Assembly (NCBI GenBank): GCA_009767595.1
Contig: VSDK01022210.1
Span: 680,148 to 744,147, forward strand
DNA length: 64,000 bases
Source: Symbiodinium kawagutii
Lineage: Eukaryota; Sar; Dinophyceae; Suessiales; Symbiodiniaceae
Direction of reading: 5' to 3'
The position numbers were made by a program, and so were the translations under genes. This document shows positions 22,823 through 35,157 of this stretch, piece after piece (the first letter of the stretch is position 1; each line of letters starts with the position of its first letter). A model generated the notes under the pieces. The model saw nothing but the letters and a program-made list of their open reading frames with translations. It was not told where the DNA came from and did not search any database.

Positions 22823-23465
22823 AAGCAGTAGCAATGGTACATGAGCTATGGTTGAACCCTGGAAACACTTCGTATCATCTATGGATTATAGACCACAACT
22901 GCTAATGCTTTGACAATCACAGCGGGAATCTCCTTGTTGTTTCTTTACTTTGAAACACTCATCGCTGATAAAAGGCGCAAGCACAAAAAAAGCAAACCAT
23001 TGGCAACATCTACGCAGGACAGAAATAGCACGCAAGTGTTGCATGTGAAACGTGAGCTGTTGCCAAAGCCTATTGATTGATCACCTTTATTACGTAGTTC
23101 TACTTGCTGACCAATGATTTTCTGAGGACCGTTGTGGGAACCCGTAACACAAATTGAGGGTTGCCACATGTGCAAAAGCTTGTGATGGGTCATCAGTTTA
23201 CATGGGTAGGTTCTTAACAGGGAACCAAAAACAATCCACCAAAACTTGCCGAGTCTTGAGTGGAAACTATATCTTTTACAGGCGAATAGATCCATACCCA
23301 AAGGATGATCCACTGCATGGTATGCGCCACTGGGTTTAGCTATGCGCCACTACGAATATTTGCCCATGACTCACGGGTCACAACTTTGGGCGCCTGCCGG
23401 GCTCACCGCTGGTCAGTCAGAAATGATTGGTCAACAATCGCATTCTATGCTGGTTAAATTGATGC

Positions 23466-23576
23466 ATATGGTGGTTTCTCAAGCCATAGGGGACCCCAAA
23501 AATGGCTGGTTTATTACCATAAATGACTATCAATGGATGATTTGGGGGTACCCCTATTTTGAGAAACACCCATATA
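23466..23576. mobile_element. Family A element
   Basis: GGTGGTTTCTCAAGCCATAG to CCCCTATTTTGAGAAACACC, flanked by CATATG and CATATA. Confidence 0.8.
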
Positions 23577-24347
23577 GGAGTGGCTGGTCTTATTAAGGAT
23601 AAAAGGATTGCTGCTAATTGATATGATTGTTGTGGTTGATGGCCTGTTTGATAAGTCTTATCAAAATGCATGGTTGGTCTTATCAAGGGTTAAATGGCAG
23701 CCGCTAATGGCAATGATGGTTGTGATTAATGATGGTCAGCACTCCAGGGCTCCGAACCAGTATGAGTGCCCAGCCCAACGAAGCTGGTGTTTCTGGTGGA
23801 TCAGGGAAGAGCCAGAAATGCATTCGGCATCAATGAAACAACCAATGCTGGTTTTGTGTCCTCCATGTGTAATGATGGATGGTAGTTAGGTTCATAACCT
23901 CCATTCTGGCTTATTTTCTTGGATTGGACCTACACGATATTTTGGACGGGTGCCCGGCTAAGACTTGCTCATCATATCGATCAAGGGTCAAAGGTTTGTG
24001 TTTTATGGTTCGGAGCCGCCAAAAAACCCACAAATACAATATCAGACTTAGGGATATCTTTTCAGAGGGTTCTACAGTACACACTATACGTAATTGCTAG
24101 TCAACCGCTCTTCAATTGTTCCTGTCCTCATGTTTGTTCTGGTGTCATAAACTGGCAGGTGGCGTCACGCCCTACGCTTTTTTGAGTCACATGCCAAACA
24201 TGAAAAAGGAAAGTTGTTATAACGTTCTTCCAGCCTTTTCCCAACTGCCAATTCACAAGACATTGGCCGATGATTCTTCAAAATCTCCAAGGACAGCAAC
24301 GAACATTTGATGACATCTGTCAATACATACAATTTTACATGATTTAA

Positions 24348-24467
24348 ACATGGCAGTGGGTCAAAACCCTCTACCCCTGGCTCCGCTATCATTAACCATC
24401 CTTTTCCCACTATTGGTTGGTTATTATCCCCCATATTGGCTGGTTAATCTTGACCCATAGCCACATG
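24348..24467. mobile_element. Family B element, reverse orientation
   Basis: GGCAGTGGGTCAAAACCC to TTGACCCATAGCC, flanked by ACATG on both sides. Confidence 0.85.
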
Positions 24468-24513
24468 ACCCACATCCTTGTGACACCAAACCCTTGGTGC
24501 TTGGCATAGCCAC

Positions 24514-24570
24514 CCTTCTGAAGCCCAACGAGGCACCGCAGGAAGGTAGGGAAAAGGCAGACGAAGTCCA
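24514..24570 (-). CDS. Domain II, S3
   Basis: A 57-nt exon between GCATAG|TG and AAGG|GTGGCT. It reads DFVCLFPTFLRCLVGLQK. Asp near the start followed by hydrophobics and a Pro matches S3 (compare I-D-x-x-A-I-x-P). Both phases fit S2 and S4. Confidence 0.75.
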
Positions 24571-24647
24571 CTATGCGCATGGGCGTGGTGAAAATGCCTG
24601 GAAAAGGCAGATTTTTTCAGCCCGAAGTCGGATGATTTCGCAACGAA

Positions 24648-24712
24648 AATGGCTATGGGTCAATATTAATCAACCAATAATGGGACATAATAACCAACAA
24701 TCTATAGGGAAA
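24648..24712. mobile_element. Family B fragment
   Basis: GGCTATGGGTCAATATTAATC plus AACCAACAATCTATAGGGAAA; right end missing. Confidence 0.65.
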
Positions 24713-25630
24713 ATCAAAATTTGCTTGGCCCCCCATTTGGTGCCCTTTTTTTCGACCAGTAATAAGTTTATAGAAGCTGACGTAGAAGTCATGAGATGTC
24801 GATAGGTTTCGTCACATTTTGTCAAATGTGACCCCACAAAATCGTCGCGGAAAACAATCAGCTATAGGTGCACCTCGGCTAAAGGTGATCCCATGGGAGC
24901 AGCTTGATTGATTGGTTGGAAAGGCATAGACTGTTGATTTTGGTTTGCTCTTAGAGGTGCTTGGTCGTAGCAATTGTCATGAACCATCCTTGAAAAATCA
25001 TGAAGCATCTATCATCCACACCTATCATCCAGCTCATGATTTTCAAACTACCTGGTGGGGGCCATCCTACTCATATCCATAGGTTCTGTATCATGGCCCC
25101 AGTTACTTGCAAGAACCCTTTCCTAGGGAATTGCAACATCAACAAGGCCCATGACTCACAACAGCTATTTGACTGGAGATTCCGTGCTTATCAGGCTACC
25201 CTTTGGAGAGGACAGGCGGGTCGCTAGTTCACAATGTTTTAAGTAACAATTTTATGGAACCAAATCCAAAACCAAAAAGAAACATGCCGTCCAGCAAGTG
25301 AAAAATGTCAGTAGTTGATCTTTGGATCTTTGCCATGATTTGGCACGGGGCACACAATCGGACATGTGCATCAAATTAATGAAACAAATGCAGGGTTGAT
25401 TTTTACTGGCTAAGAAATGTTCACCTTAAACCATAGACAAAAATTGTCAGCATTGTTTTTATTTACCATTGTTAGCAAAGAATCGGTTCACCCATCATCA
25501 TGATAGTTTCTCGTAGTTTAACATTTATAGGTAATAAATGCGCGTTTCCTCTTCTTTTCCATGATGGTTTATCATACTTTTTCATGGTTGACCACCATTT
25601 GGGCAACATGCCCACTCCTGGGCCTCGCAC

Positions 25631-25714
25631 CGCGGGAAAGGGACAGCTCGCCTGTGGGCTTCGTGACCAAGTGGAGAATGAACTCGATGCAAAAGACCGT
25701 GCCAGTCACCTCGG
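25631..25714 (-). CDS. Domain II, S2
   Basis: From CTTGTAG|CC to CGCG|GTGCGA. It reads EVTGTVFCIEFILHLVTKPT then G-E-L-S-L-S-R. The C-I-E-F-I-L-H-L-V-T-K-P pattern is a close match to potassium-channel S2 and the basic turn after it. It parallels the domain I S2 exon, which supports two related domains. Confidence 0.8.
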
Positions 25715-27289
25715 CTACAAGAAGTGGCAACTACTGAGTAGTAACTGTAGGTAATAGTTACTTTGTAGTTACATGGTTAGTAGTTACTTGGTAGTTACCA
25801 AGCAAGTAGTATTACCAGTAGTAACCATGTAACTGCCAAGTAGTCCAATTGACTAGTAGTATCAACAAGTGGTACGAACTAGTTGTAATTGCAAATTGCC
25901 ACTTCTTAGTATGGTTTTTAAGTATGTAAGTTGCAACTTGCCAACATGTATTTAAAAAGTCAAATATGTAACTTGCTGGGTAAGCTATTATACCGATTTC
26001 CATTGTAGTCATAACCGCTGCATACAATTGTTGCTTCAGAGTTTGTACCATTGGTACAAAGTGGGGGCCCGGAAACGTTGGCTAAGTTGGTTTACAACTA
26101 GGGTACCTGCCAGGATCTACCAGGCTAATGATAGATATCAGTGATGGTTGAATGACCAACTTATAACGTTTGTGTGTCCGAGCTGGTAGACACTGACAAT
26201 TGTATAGGCTTGTTCTGGTGATCATTGCAATCTGATCGTTTCTGTCTCTAACTGATTGCGCTACAAGTAGAAACTGTTGGAAATCATCAAGCAGCAATGA
26301 GTATTACAGTGCTGGTCGGTCGGTTCGTGACAGTCAATGATAACATAATTACCAAAGGTACTTATTAACAGCGGATGAATGGGAATGAATCGTACTATCA
26401 ATGATCTAAAATGCTGTGACTATTGATGTTGTTAAAATATTATGATAAGACAGTAGTTGTCAGGAGTAATTAGCTATTGCGATGATATTGGCTAACCTGG
26501 AAATTAATTTCCACACTACCATGGTAGTTTGCCAGATTAGCATCAACACTCAAGCGAATGGATCGCGGCAAAGTATCTATATGCTGTATGTGTGCGTGTG
26601 CACGCTCATCAAGGTCCTGCTGAAGCCTGTGCAAAGGGGCCCTTCGATCCCATCTTTATATCCTTTTAGGCGATTCATAACAAAACGAACTGTCATGCCC
26701 TGTGGCTCAGCACAATCAAAAAAGAGATGGAGAGACTACACAACATTTAGGACAATATCCACTCAACAGCGGCATTTACTTGACAGCTCATCCTAGTTCT
26801 GGCAAGGCGGGTCGGATTCAAAGCAATACCCAAGCACACTCATTGAAGGTGGCTGACCAAGAAGATCGTGCATCAGGACGATTACCCTCCATGTCTTCTG
26901 ACTGCTTTGGCTCATGCTAGACGCTGGCCATCGCACACCTCAAGTCACTTCCAAATGCATTCCGGTGTTCAGTTTGGCCCTCTCTAAATCGCATGTTGCT
27001 AGCATTAAAAAGTCAGCCTAACCAAAAATGCATGTTAACAATGCGTAATGATCCGTCACGACAACTCACGATGATGAAAGCCAACAATGTAGGCGACAAA
27101 TGATGACTCAACCATATAAGGTATATTTGAAGACTATGAGCTGTAACTATGTAGCCATCATAACCCACTTGTTGCTGATGTCGCCCTATAAGCCACCCCT
27201 AACATCCATTAACAACTACTAACATCAGCCATCAACATCCAATAACCAGCTCATCAACCGGACTACCATGAGGAAAACCGAGCTGGAAC
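25715..27289. other. Intron
   Basis: TAGTAGTTACTTGGTAGTTAC repeats at 25735-25860; TAATGGTTAT repeats lie beyond at 27400-27560. No gene supported. Confidence 0.5.
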
Positions 27290-27341
27290 CAGCAACCATC
27301 AGTCGCGGCGCAATCTCCACCAGTGTCAAGGCGAAGCGCGC
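27290..27341 (-). CDS. Domain II, S1-S2 region
   Basis: A 52-nt micro-exon between CATTAG|GCG and GCTG|GTTCC. It reads ARFALTLVEIAPRLMVA, a hydrophobic stretch leading into S2, with one base left over that completes an Ala codon with the next exon. Confidence 0.65.
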
Positions 27342-27724
27342 CTAATGGCTGACAAAATCCCGAGCCAAATGGTGATGAACGGAAGGGATTGTCAGCATGG
27401 TTGTTTAATAAGCGGTTAATAAATGGTCATGAATGGTTATTAATGATGCTTAGTTAGTAATGGTTACTGCAGTAATGGTTATAAATGGTTATTATGATAA
27501 TAATGTTTATTAATGGCTATTATTTCATCATCAGCAATCAAAAATCGTCATTGATGGTCTTTAATGGCCACAATGGCTAGTAATGATCATTACCGGTTTG
27601 TGGTTCGAAGCCATCCAAAAAATATGAGCTCACATGAGCTAACCAATCTTTAACACTAGCAAGAAAAATTACTTTACTTCGAGTGATCCCCACCATGTCA
27701 TGTCATCACCGCTTGTTGACTTCA

Positions 27725-28354
27725 CTTTTGTCTGACATTCTTTCTGACATCTCTTCTGACATTCTTTCTGACATATCTTCTGACATTCTCTCTGACATTC
27801 TTTCTGACATCTCTCCTGACATTCTTTCTGACATTCTCTCTGACATCCTCTCTGACATTCTTTCTGGCATATCTTTTGACATTCTTTCAGACATATCTTC
27901 TGACATTCTTTCTGGCATATCTTTTGACATTCTTTCTGACATCTCTCCTGACATTCTTTTTGACATTCTCTCTGACATCCTCCCTGACATTCTTTCTGGC
28001 ATATCTGTTGACATTCTTTCTGACATATCTTCTGACATTCTTTCTGACATCTCTTCTGACATTCTTTCTGACATATCTTCTGACATTCTCTCTGACATTC
28101 TTTCTGGCATATCTTTTGACATTCTTTCTGACATCTCTCCTGACATTCTTTTTGACATTCTCTCTGACATCCTCTCTGACATTCTTTCTGGCATACCTTC
28201 TGACATTCTTTCTGACATCTCTTGATGACATTCTTTCTGACATCTCTTCTGACATTCTCTCTGACATATCTTCTGACATTCTTTCTGACATGTCTTCTGA
28301 CATATCTTCTGACATTCTCTCTGACATTCTTTCTAGCATATCTTTTGACATTCT
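27725..28354. repeat. 15-nt tandem array (TCTGACATTCTTTCT-type)
   Basis: Over 40 copies of a 15-nt unit with two alternating variants, broken once near 28224 where GATGAC shifts the register. The unit length is a multiple of three and has no stop in most frames, so long artificial open frames arise on both strands (for example S-D-I-L-S-D-I-S forward and M-S-E-R-M-S-E-D reverse). It sits in an intron; coding is not supported. Confidence 0.95.
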
Positions 28355-29011
28355 NNNNNNNNNNNNNNNNNNNNNNNNNNNNNNNNNNNNNNNNNNNNNN
28401 NNNNNNNNNNNNNNNNNNNNNNNNNNNNNNNNNNNNNNNNNNNNNNNNNNNNNNNNNNNNNNNNNNNNNNNNNNNNNNNNNNNNNNNNNNNNNNNNNNNN
28501 NNNNNNNNNNNNNNNNNNNNNNNNNNNNNNNNNNNNNNNNNNNNNNNNNNNNNNNNNNNNNNNNNNNNNNNNNNNNNNNNNNNNNNNNNNNNNNNNNNNN
28601 NNNNNNNNNNNNNNNNNNNNNNNNNNNNNNNNNNNNNNNNNNNNNNNNNNNNNNNNNNNNNNNNNNNNNNNNNNNNNNNNNNNNNNNNNNNNNNNNNNNN
28701 NNNNNNNNNNNNNNNNNNNNNNNNNNNNNNNNNNNNNNNNNNNNNNNNNNNNNNNNNNNNNNNNNNNNNNNNNNNNNNNNNNNNNNNNNNNNNNNNNNNN
28801 NNNNNNNNNNNNNNNNNNNNNNNNNNNNNNNNNNNNNNNNNNNNNNNNNNNNNNNNNNNNNNNNNNNNNNNNNNNNNNNNNNNNNNNNNNNNNNNNNNNN
28901 NNNNNNNNNNNNNNNNNNNNNNNNNNNNNNNNNNNNNNNNNNNNNNNNNNNNNNNNNNNNNNNNNNNNNNNNNNNNNNNNNNNNNNNNNNNNNNNNNNNN
29001 NNNNNNNNNNN
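28355..29011. other. Assembly gap (657 N) inside a tandem-repeat array
   Basis: A run of N within the domain I-II/S1-S2 intron. The left side is the 15-nt repeat array and the right side a 40-bp repeat, so the gap reflects an unresolved repeat. Confidence 0.95.
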
Positions 29012-29190
29012 GCGGATGGTCGCGGTTGAGGTCCGGCAGCCACCACTGGCCGCGCTTGGTCGTGGTTGAGGTCTGGCAGCCACCAGCAGGCATACATGAT
29101 CGTGGTTGAGGTCCGGCAGCAACCACTAGTCGCGCTTGGTCGTGGAGGAGAAGGAGGAGAAGGACGAGAAGGAGAAGGAGGAGGAGGAGG
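29012..29190. repeat. 40-bp tandem repeat followed by a GGAGAA purine tract
   Basis: About three copies of a unit containing GTGGTTGAGGTCCGGCAGC (start spacing 40 bp, 29018-29140), then a purine-only GGAGAAGGA tract. It is intronic. The 40-bp period changes frame every copy, so it is not a coding repeat. Confidence 0.85.
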
Positions 29191-30412
29191 CGCGGTCAAC
29201 TCTGATAAAATCTAACAACCCTCACCTGACAGGTGGGGAAAAAAACATTTTTTGAGCCACCAACCACCGACCAGCATTGGCACAGTGGTTCACGTTAGCA
29301 TTTGGATTGATATGTAAAGAAATATATAGATAGTGGTACTCTATTGCTATGAATTCCATTTGAACTATCAATTACTTACGACATCTTCAAGCTAGCCACC
29401 TTCTCAGCCACGTGGTGGTCTGGCACCGGCAATCAGTTGGTCAATAAAGCGCCTAACTTTGGCCATACCAGTAGTGCAAGGTGGGCCCCCCTGGTCAATA
29501 GATGGCTCAAAAGCCACCAAACTTTGGTTATCCAGTTATCCACCACGACTGGTCGTTATACCCTGCTTATGTTCACCAACTTCGTCAACCAAGCGGCCTC
29601 ACCTTGCATAAAAAGCAGCGGCCCACCAAACGTCTCCCTAGCTGCCCGTGTGCCTTAGATCCACTGGCCTCCACTTCTGGCATGGATTCCAACCTCAAGC
29701 ACTGCCCCTGGTGATGAACGGCCTAGATTTGATGAACGTCAATGAAAATATAGTGTTTTTTGAAACAGTTCATTCAACTGTGGCAAAAATGACTCGTGGA
29801 CAAGGTTTCAATAGGTATGCAGCGATTAGTGTAGCGATTCATTGAGCAACCCCCAAAAAAGTACGTAGCAATTAAAAACAGTTAACAGCTAGGATCAATG
29901 ATTACAGTCATAAATGTCAGCAGTGGCCAATTTATGAACTAGTTGCTTGGCCATGCTGTGTGCTCATGACTAGCCAACAATGCACTTGATGACGCATGAC
30001 ACTTGCAACGAATGATCTTGAAAAGAAACACGTGATGTTAGGGAATTCAAAACACTGATAGCATCTGATAGCCCTTCTGGGACATATTTCCGGCGACAAT
30101 TTGACAGCGTCGTACGTGAGAAAGAAAGTACATCGGCAAATTTATCCAAAAACAGCCAAACGTACCATAAAATCAATCTAAATTTCTGAAAGAACCCCGA
30201 CTGATCACTGACATCGCTGACAGATCCCCTGCAAAAAGCACACCAAGTCCAAGCGGTTTTGCGTAGATTCACATCACACCCCCATTGCCCAAAGATTGGA
30301 TCCAGCCCCTGGAGTCTTCATCCCAAAGGCTGGACCCGCCACTTGGCACTCCATGCCATCCCATGGCATTCCCACCAACGAACCAGCCGCACCCAGCAGC
30401 CATTGGCACGAC

Positions 30413-30487
30413 CAGGCGCATGGTGTTCAGCACGTTGACGATGAGCGCCGCCTGCGCGAGGCTCATGAAGACCTTGCCCAGCGACGT
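30413..30487 (-). CDS. Domain II, S1
   Basis: Twenty-five codons from GCGCCAG|ACG to CGCCTG|GTCGTG, phase 0 at both ends. It starts TSLGKVFMSLAQAALIVNVL then N-T-M-R-L. The polar lead-in G-K-V-F followed by a hydrophobic run ending in V-N-V-L-N is a common S1 pattern. A longer version ending at 30393 is open but breaks frame with the next exon. Confidence 0.7.
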
Positions 30488-30891
30488 CTGGCGCCGAAGG
30501 ATTCCTCAGGTGCCAGGGAGGTCCCACGCGAGGGGCCTGGGCCCTGGGGAAGGGTTTCCACCAGGTCATGAAGTCATGGTACTTGGAGGTTCCATGGTGA
30601 TCTCCAGGATTGGTTCAGTTCATGACCTATAGGTGAAATTCATTCATGCAATCCTGTTGAACTGTTTGTTTTTTTTTCTGTCATTCCTCGTGGGCATCAT
30701 TGATCATCAATGGTTAGGCTGCAGTGGAAAACCCACCCAACATTTGGGCGTGCGCAGCACGAAAACAATAACAAATCCCAATGGCTTCAAAAGCTACTGG
30801 AAATGAGGCACATTGAGCCCCCAAACAGCGCGAGTATGACAAGAGTGGGTGATGGTGATCGTAAGTGAAGGGGGCCAATAAGAACCAACAA

Positions 30892-30990
30892 CCATTGGCC
30901 CCCAAAACCATGAAAAAATGGTAGGTTTTTACCCTCTAAAATTTGATTCATAACTTAAACCTATAAAAATGATGGTTGTGTGAGCCCTGG
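30892..30990. repeat. Dispersed repeat E, copy 1
   Basis: CATTGGCCCCCAAAACCATG to CTATAAAAATGATGGTTGTG then TGAGCCCTGG; about 85 percent identical by eye to 44010-44099. Confidence 0.75.
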
Positions 30991-31215
30991 GAAAATGGTA
31001 TTTATTAATTTCATCTTGCTTCGGATGAGGCCCCCCGTCACGCAAGGAACAATACGGTAGATCCCAAAGTTGACAAGCCACCAGTTTAAGCACGTGCGGT
31101 ACCATCCAGAGATCATCAGCTTGACTTCCAACAGAAAATGGCCAGTTGACCAGCCATGGTTACCACACGGTCAGTTTGAGCTAAGCCCCACATGCCTTAG
31201 TCCGAACGAAGTCAA

Positions 31216-31311
31216 CATGGTGGTTTCTTAAAATAGGGAACCCAAAAACGGATGGTTTATTACTATGAATTATGCTTTAGGGGCACCGCTATTTTGAGAC
31301 ACACACACATG
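31216..31311. mobile_element. Family A element
   Basis: CATGGTGGTTTCTTAAAATA on the left and CTATTTTGAGACACACACAC on the right; core GGTTTATTACTATGAATTATG. Confidence 0.75.
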
Positions 31312-31846
31312 GATCTTGAGTGAAGTTTGTTCGCACCAGCTACCAAGGAGCTCACATGTATTCACATGTCACCATCAGCGAATTTCTTTGTTGACCATGA
31401 TTAACAACTATAAAGGCATCGTACTAACAGAATTTGTTGCTACTTACCAAACATGCTGTTGACCATTTCATTCTTACATCAACCTGCTTGTTTACAATCA
31501 CCCACGGTCAACCGACCATTGATTGACTACGGACTTGAATGATACGCATTATTAGATTTATTAGCTAATATCAACCATCGGATATTAGCCATCCATTGCC
31601 CATCCTTAAGCCTGGCTCTTAACCACTACTCGCAACTATTCATCATCAGTAACAATTGAATCAGTCATCGATCAACCATCCCCTTAAACCCATCTTCATA
31701 CATGATCACTTGCCACTACTAACCCCCTTATTGATCAGGTGAGCATTCATTCAAAAGAAACTTAATCAAATAACAACCAATAACCGTGTATATCCATCCA
31801 ACATTACCACTACTACTAACCATGTTCAAGTACAATCGATCAACCA

Positions 31847-31954
31847 CATGGGTGTTTCTCAAAATAGGGGTACCCCCAAATCATCCCCTATTAGACATTT
31901 ACAATAATAAGCCAACCATTTTAGGGGGTCCCCTATTTTGAGAAACCACCACAT
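31847..31954. mobile_element. Family A element
   Basis: ACATGGGTGTTTCTCAAAAT to CCCTATTTTGAGAAACCACC, core in the same orientation as copy 1 (ACAATAATAAGCCAACCATT). Confidence 0.8.
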
Positions 31955-32056
31955 CATCGCCGCTTCTCAACCGCTCAAGAGGCCAGCCTTCTTTTTTGGT
32001 TGCCACCGGCTACCGCAACAGCCCAGAGTCTTCGGGCGGCCTTTTGCATCGTCAAC

Positions 32057-32088
32057 TGGGCCGCGCAATGGTTCAAAACGGTTCGCTG
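32057..32088 (-). CDS. Possible micro-exon before domain II S1
   Basis: The acceptor is CTCCCAG|CA. It reads A-N-R-F-E-P-L-R-G-P to a GT donor (CCA|GTTGAC) that leaves phase 0 for the S1 exon. Two GA donors a few bases further would also keep phase. The GC-rich island extends to about 31990, so the true exon may be longer or use a different frame (T-V-L-N-H-C-A-A-Q-L-T-M). Confidence 0.4.
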
Positions 32089-33428
32089 CTGGGAGTGGTA
32101 AATCAACGGTGGATGAATGTTTGATGAGTGGTTGATGAATGGTGGATGACTGGTTAAATGGTTGGTGAATGGTATTGAATGATTGATTCTGGTTCATGAT
32201 GGCTAGTAGCTAGTAGTGGTTGATGAAAGTAGACTCAGGATCTTGAGTTGAGGTTGTTGAGACTTGCAATATGCAAAGGATTTTTTTAATGGAATGGTGG
32301 ATTACTGGTTAATTGTTGGATAGTGGATGACTGGTTAATTGTTGGATAGTGGATGACTAGTTAATTGTTGATGAATGGTGGATGACTGGTTAATTGTTGA
32401 TGAATGGTGGATGACTGATTAATTGTTGATGAGTGTGTGATGAATGGTTAATTCTGGTTCATGATGGCTAGTAGCTAGTAATGGTTGTATAGTGGTTAAG
32501 AATGCTTCGTGGCTCAGAATCTGTGGCAAATAAAATGTGAATCGCGGTCAAAAGTGAGTGGCTCGCAACGATCAACCCGGGGTTCTGGGTGTGCTCACTT
32601 GCGAGCCGATTGAAAAGTCATATGGCTGTTTCTTCAACAATAGGGATACACCCAAATCATCCTGTTTTAACCATGTATGAAAATAAATGAATTAGTTGAA
32701 GTTAAAACTTGATTTCGCAATTATGGGTCGAACAAAAGAAAATCAAAACACATGTCTGGGGTACCCCCTGTCGAGTGACAGTTCAACAGAAAACACATCA
32801 CTACTTGGATGTGCAGCTGAGGTTACACTTGTAGAAATCAACCCTACATGGTGGCCTGTGACCCTTGTAGCCATGGCTTCTGCTTGTTAGGATCTCACAG
32901 CTGACTGTCCATTTCAGTCCCCTACCAGCCACAGCGGGACGTTTTGGTGTGCTGGAAGCTCAGTGCCATCCGAACCATGTGTAGGGCATGTGTCGCTTCA
33001 TTCTGAAGAATCAGCCATTGAACAGCCAAAATCAGGCATTCAACGCCCTGCATGAAGCACTCCTCATGGAACAGCTTCGCTGGTTCATGTGATGCTCTGA
33101 TACATGTGCTTCCTCCTCCCCAACAAAAAAAAGCTGACCAATCCTCATCCCTTCAGCAGTATGACCTTACTATATAGAGCTATATCCACTCATCACCCAA
33201 CCAACTGGCTACCCAAGGATATTTCTGGCCAACCAACAATTATGTAATTTTCAATAACATCAAAAAAGTAGTAAGCAACTATCTGCTTCAAACATATAAA
33301 GCTATATCCACTGATCACCAGCTATAACACATATACAACCAATCAATAACTGCATCGGTGTATATCAAATTAACTATTACAAACACCTGCTTACACAACT
33401 AACTATTCAACTAATTATTTAAAACATA

Positions 33429-33495
33429 TTTTCCCTATAATTGGTTGGTTTGAACTCCTCATTATTGGTTGGTTAACTGCTTGACCCAGCTCGCC
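33429..33495. mobile_element. Family B fragment
   Basis: TTTTCCCTATAATTGGTTGG to CTTGACCCAGCTCG; right part only. Confidence 0.55.
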
Positions 33496-33631
33496 ATATC
33501 AAGTCACAACTGCCTAAAGAACTGGCCACCCTTTCACCCACCATAGCCATATATAGCTGGTATATCCCCTATCATTGTGACTTATCATCCCCTACTATTT
33601 TCTATTAACCAACCATTAACCAGCTATTAGC

Positions 33632-33740
33632 CATATGGGGGTTTCTCGAAAAAGCGGGAGCCCCAAAAATAGTTGCTTTACTACTAGTAACGATTCAAAA
33701 AGGATGATTTTGGGGTCCCCTATGGGTTGAGAAACACCCA
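33632..33740. mobile_element. Family A element
   Basis: CATATGGGGGTTTCTCGAAA to GGGTTGAGAAACACCCA. A second short GTTTTGAGAAACACC follows at 33743-33758, suggesting a partial end duplication. Confidence 0.7.
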
Positions 33741-33884
33741 ACTGTTTTGAGAAACACCAACTATTAGCCATTAACCAACCATTAACCAACCATTAACCAA
33801 CCATTAACCAACCTTATATAGGTGGTATATCCCCTATTAGCCATATACCAACCATAGATCTACGCCACAGCCAACCATCGCCAC

Positions 33885-33972
33885 CGCCCCCAGCCTGGCT
33901 GTAGAGCGGTCCTTCCGGCGCCGGCAAGGCACGCTGCCGGCGCAGCCGGAAGCGCCGTTGCAGGACGCTGAC
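33885..33972 (-). CDS. Linker between domains I and II, IQ-like motif
   Basis: From GCCCAG|GTC to GGCG|GTGGCG. It begins VSVLQRRFRLRRQRALPAPE. L-Q-R-R-F-R-L-R-R-Q-R fits the calmodulin-binding IQ pattern ([IVL]-Q-x3-R-x4-R), lacking only the Gly. It then turns Gly/Ser-rich. Phase 0 entry from the S6 exon is exact. Confidence 0.7.
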
Positions 33973-34177
33973 CTGGGCGCGGAACGACAACGGTACTACC
34001 AGATGGTGGCTTAGGGGGCCCTTGTGGTTTCATATGGTTTCTCATATGGTGTCTTCTATGGTTTCCTCTATGGTTTTTAGATGGTTTTAAATTGTTTTAT
34101 ATGTTTTTTTAAGGTTTTAAATGGTTTTAGAGGGGATTGCAATGGTTAATTGGGAATGACAACCGACAATGAAAACA

Positions 34178-34290
34178 CTATGGTGGTTTCTCAAGCCATA
34201 GGGGACCCCCAATGGATGGTTTATTTCTTATAAATGGTTACTAAGCTGGATGATTTAGGGGTATCCCTATGACTTGAGAAACACCCATAT
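34178..34290. mobile_element. Family A element
   Basis: TATGGTGGTTTCTCAAGCCA to CTATGACTTGAGAAACACCC; almost the same internal variant as the 23466 copy. Confidence 0.8.
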
Positions 34291-35036
34291 TGGCCAAAAA
34301 ACAACCTTTTGGCACTGTGGAACTCAAGAGTGATGAATTTGCTAAGATCAATCGATGATGCGTATTCAACAAATCATGGGCGCAACTGAAAAACAATGAA
34401 TCACCAGTAACACTGCGGAAAAATTGGTCATGTGCGTCTTCGGTCACTACTTTTTTTTGGTTCCTGCCAACATCATTGTGAAGGTCGTAGCACATGAACG
34501 TCAAAACAGCAAACGAGAAAAATCAAACCATGTACGGAAGAACATCTGCTTAAATGAACGCCATAGATAATGAATCCAATAGCTATGTCCTACATCTCAA
34601 TGCATCCAAAACCATATATCTTCGAAATGCTTAAGAAAATATTATTCAAATGTATTTGAATATCTGACTACCTTATTAGTATGGGCACGTCATTGTGGCC
34701 GTGGACCAAAATTTTCCTTAAATGACAATATCAGTTTAAAACTGTTGGGGGGTGAACTGCTACCTTTTTTTGGTTGGTTGATAGTGGCTCATACTTAGTA
34801 CTGTATTTCATGTATACCCTGTTCTTGTTGGTGATTCTCCCCCAATATCACCCACTACCAACCATTACCTACCATCAAAACCATTGTCAAGCCATATCAA
34901 TGTATACCATCAGCCTCGAAAAACATCATCTTTAAAGGCTATTACTACAACCAACTATAACCACTTGTTTGAAAACTAAAATCTCACCTTCTTCAGGTTT
35001 TCTGGGATAGAAGTCCCCATTTTTGTTCAATAACCA

Positions 35037-35157
35037 CTATATGGTAGTGTCTCAGAATAGGGGTGGTACCCCCCAACCATCTATCAATAATCATTTATAG
35101 CAACAAACCAACCATTTTTTGGGGTCCCCCATTTTTGTTCAATAACCACCATATAGT
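35037..35157. mobile_element. Family A element, rearranged
   Basis: ATATGGTAGTGTCTCAGAAT start and the usual TTATAGCAACAAACCAACCA core, but the right end is replaced by a copy of the left flanking sequence (TTTTTGTTCAATAACCAC). Confidence 0.6.

Larger units (their letters stand above)
21789..24347. other. Long S3-S4 intron
   Basis: ATGGTTAATGATGG repeats at 21570-22110; family A copies at 22738 and 23466. No other gene seen. Confidence 0.55.

Noticed and set aside
27669..29126. Long open frames (up to 485 codons) on both strands
   Set aside because: They arise from the 15-nt repeat and from translating through 657 N. There are no splice or coding signals, and overlapping frames on both strands are equally open.
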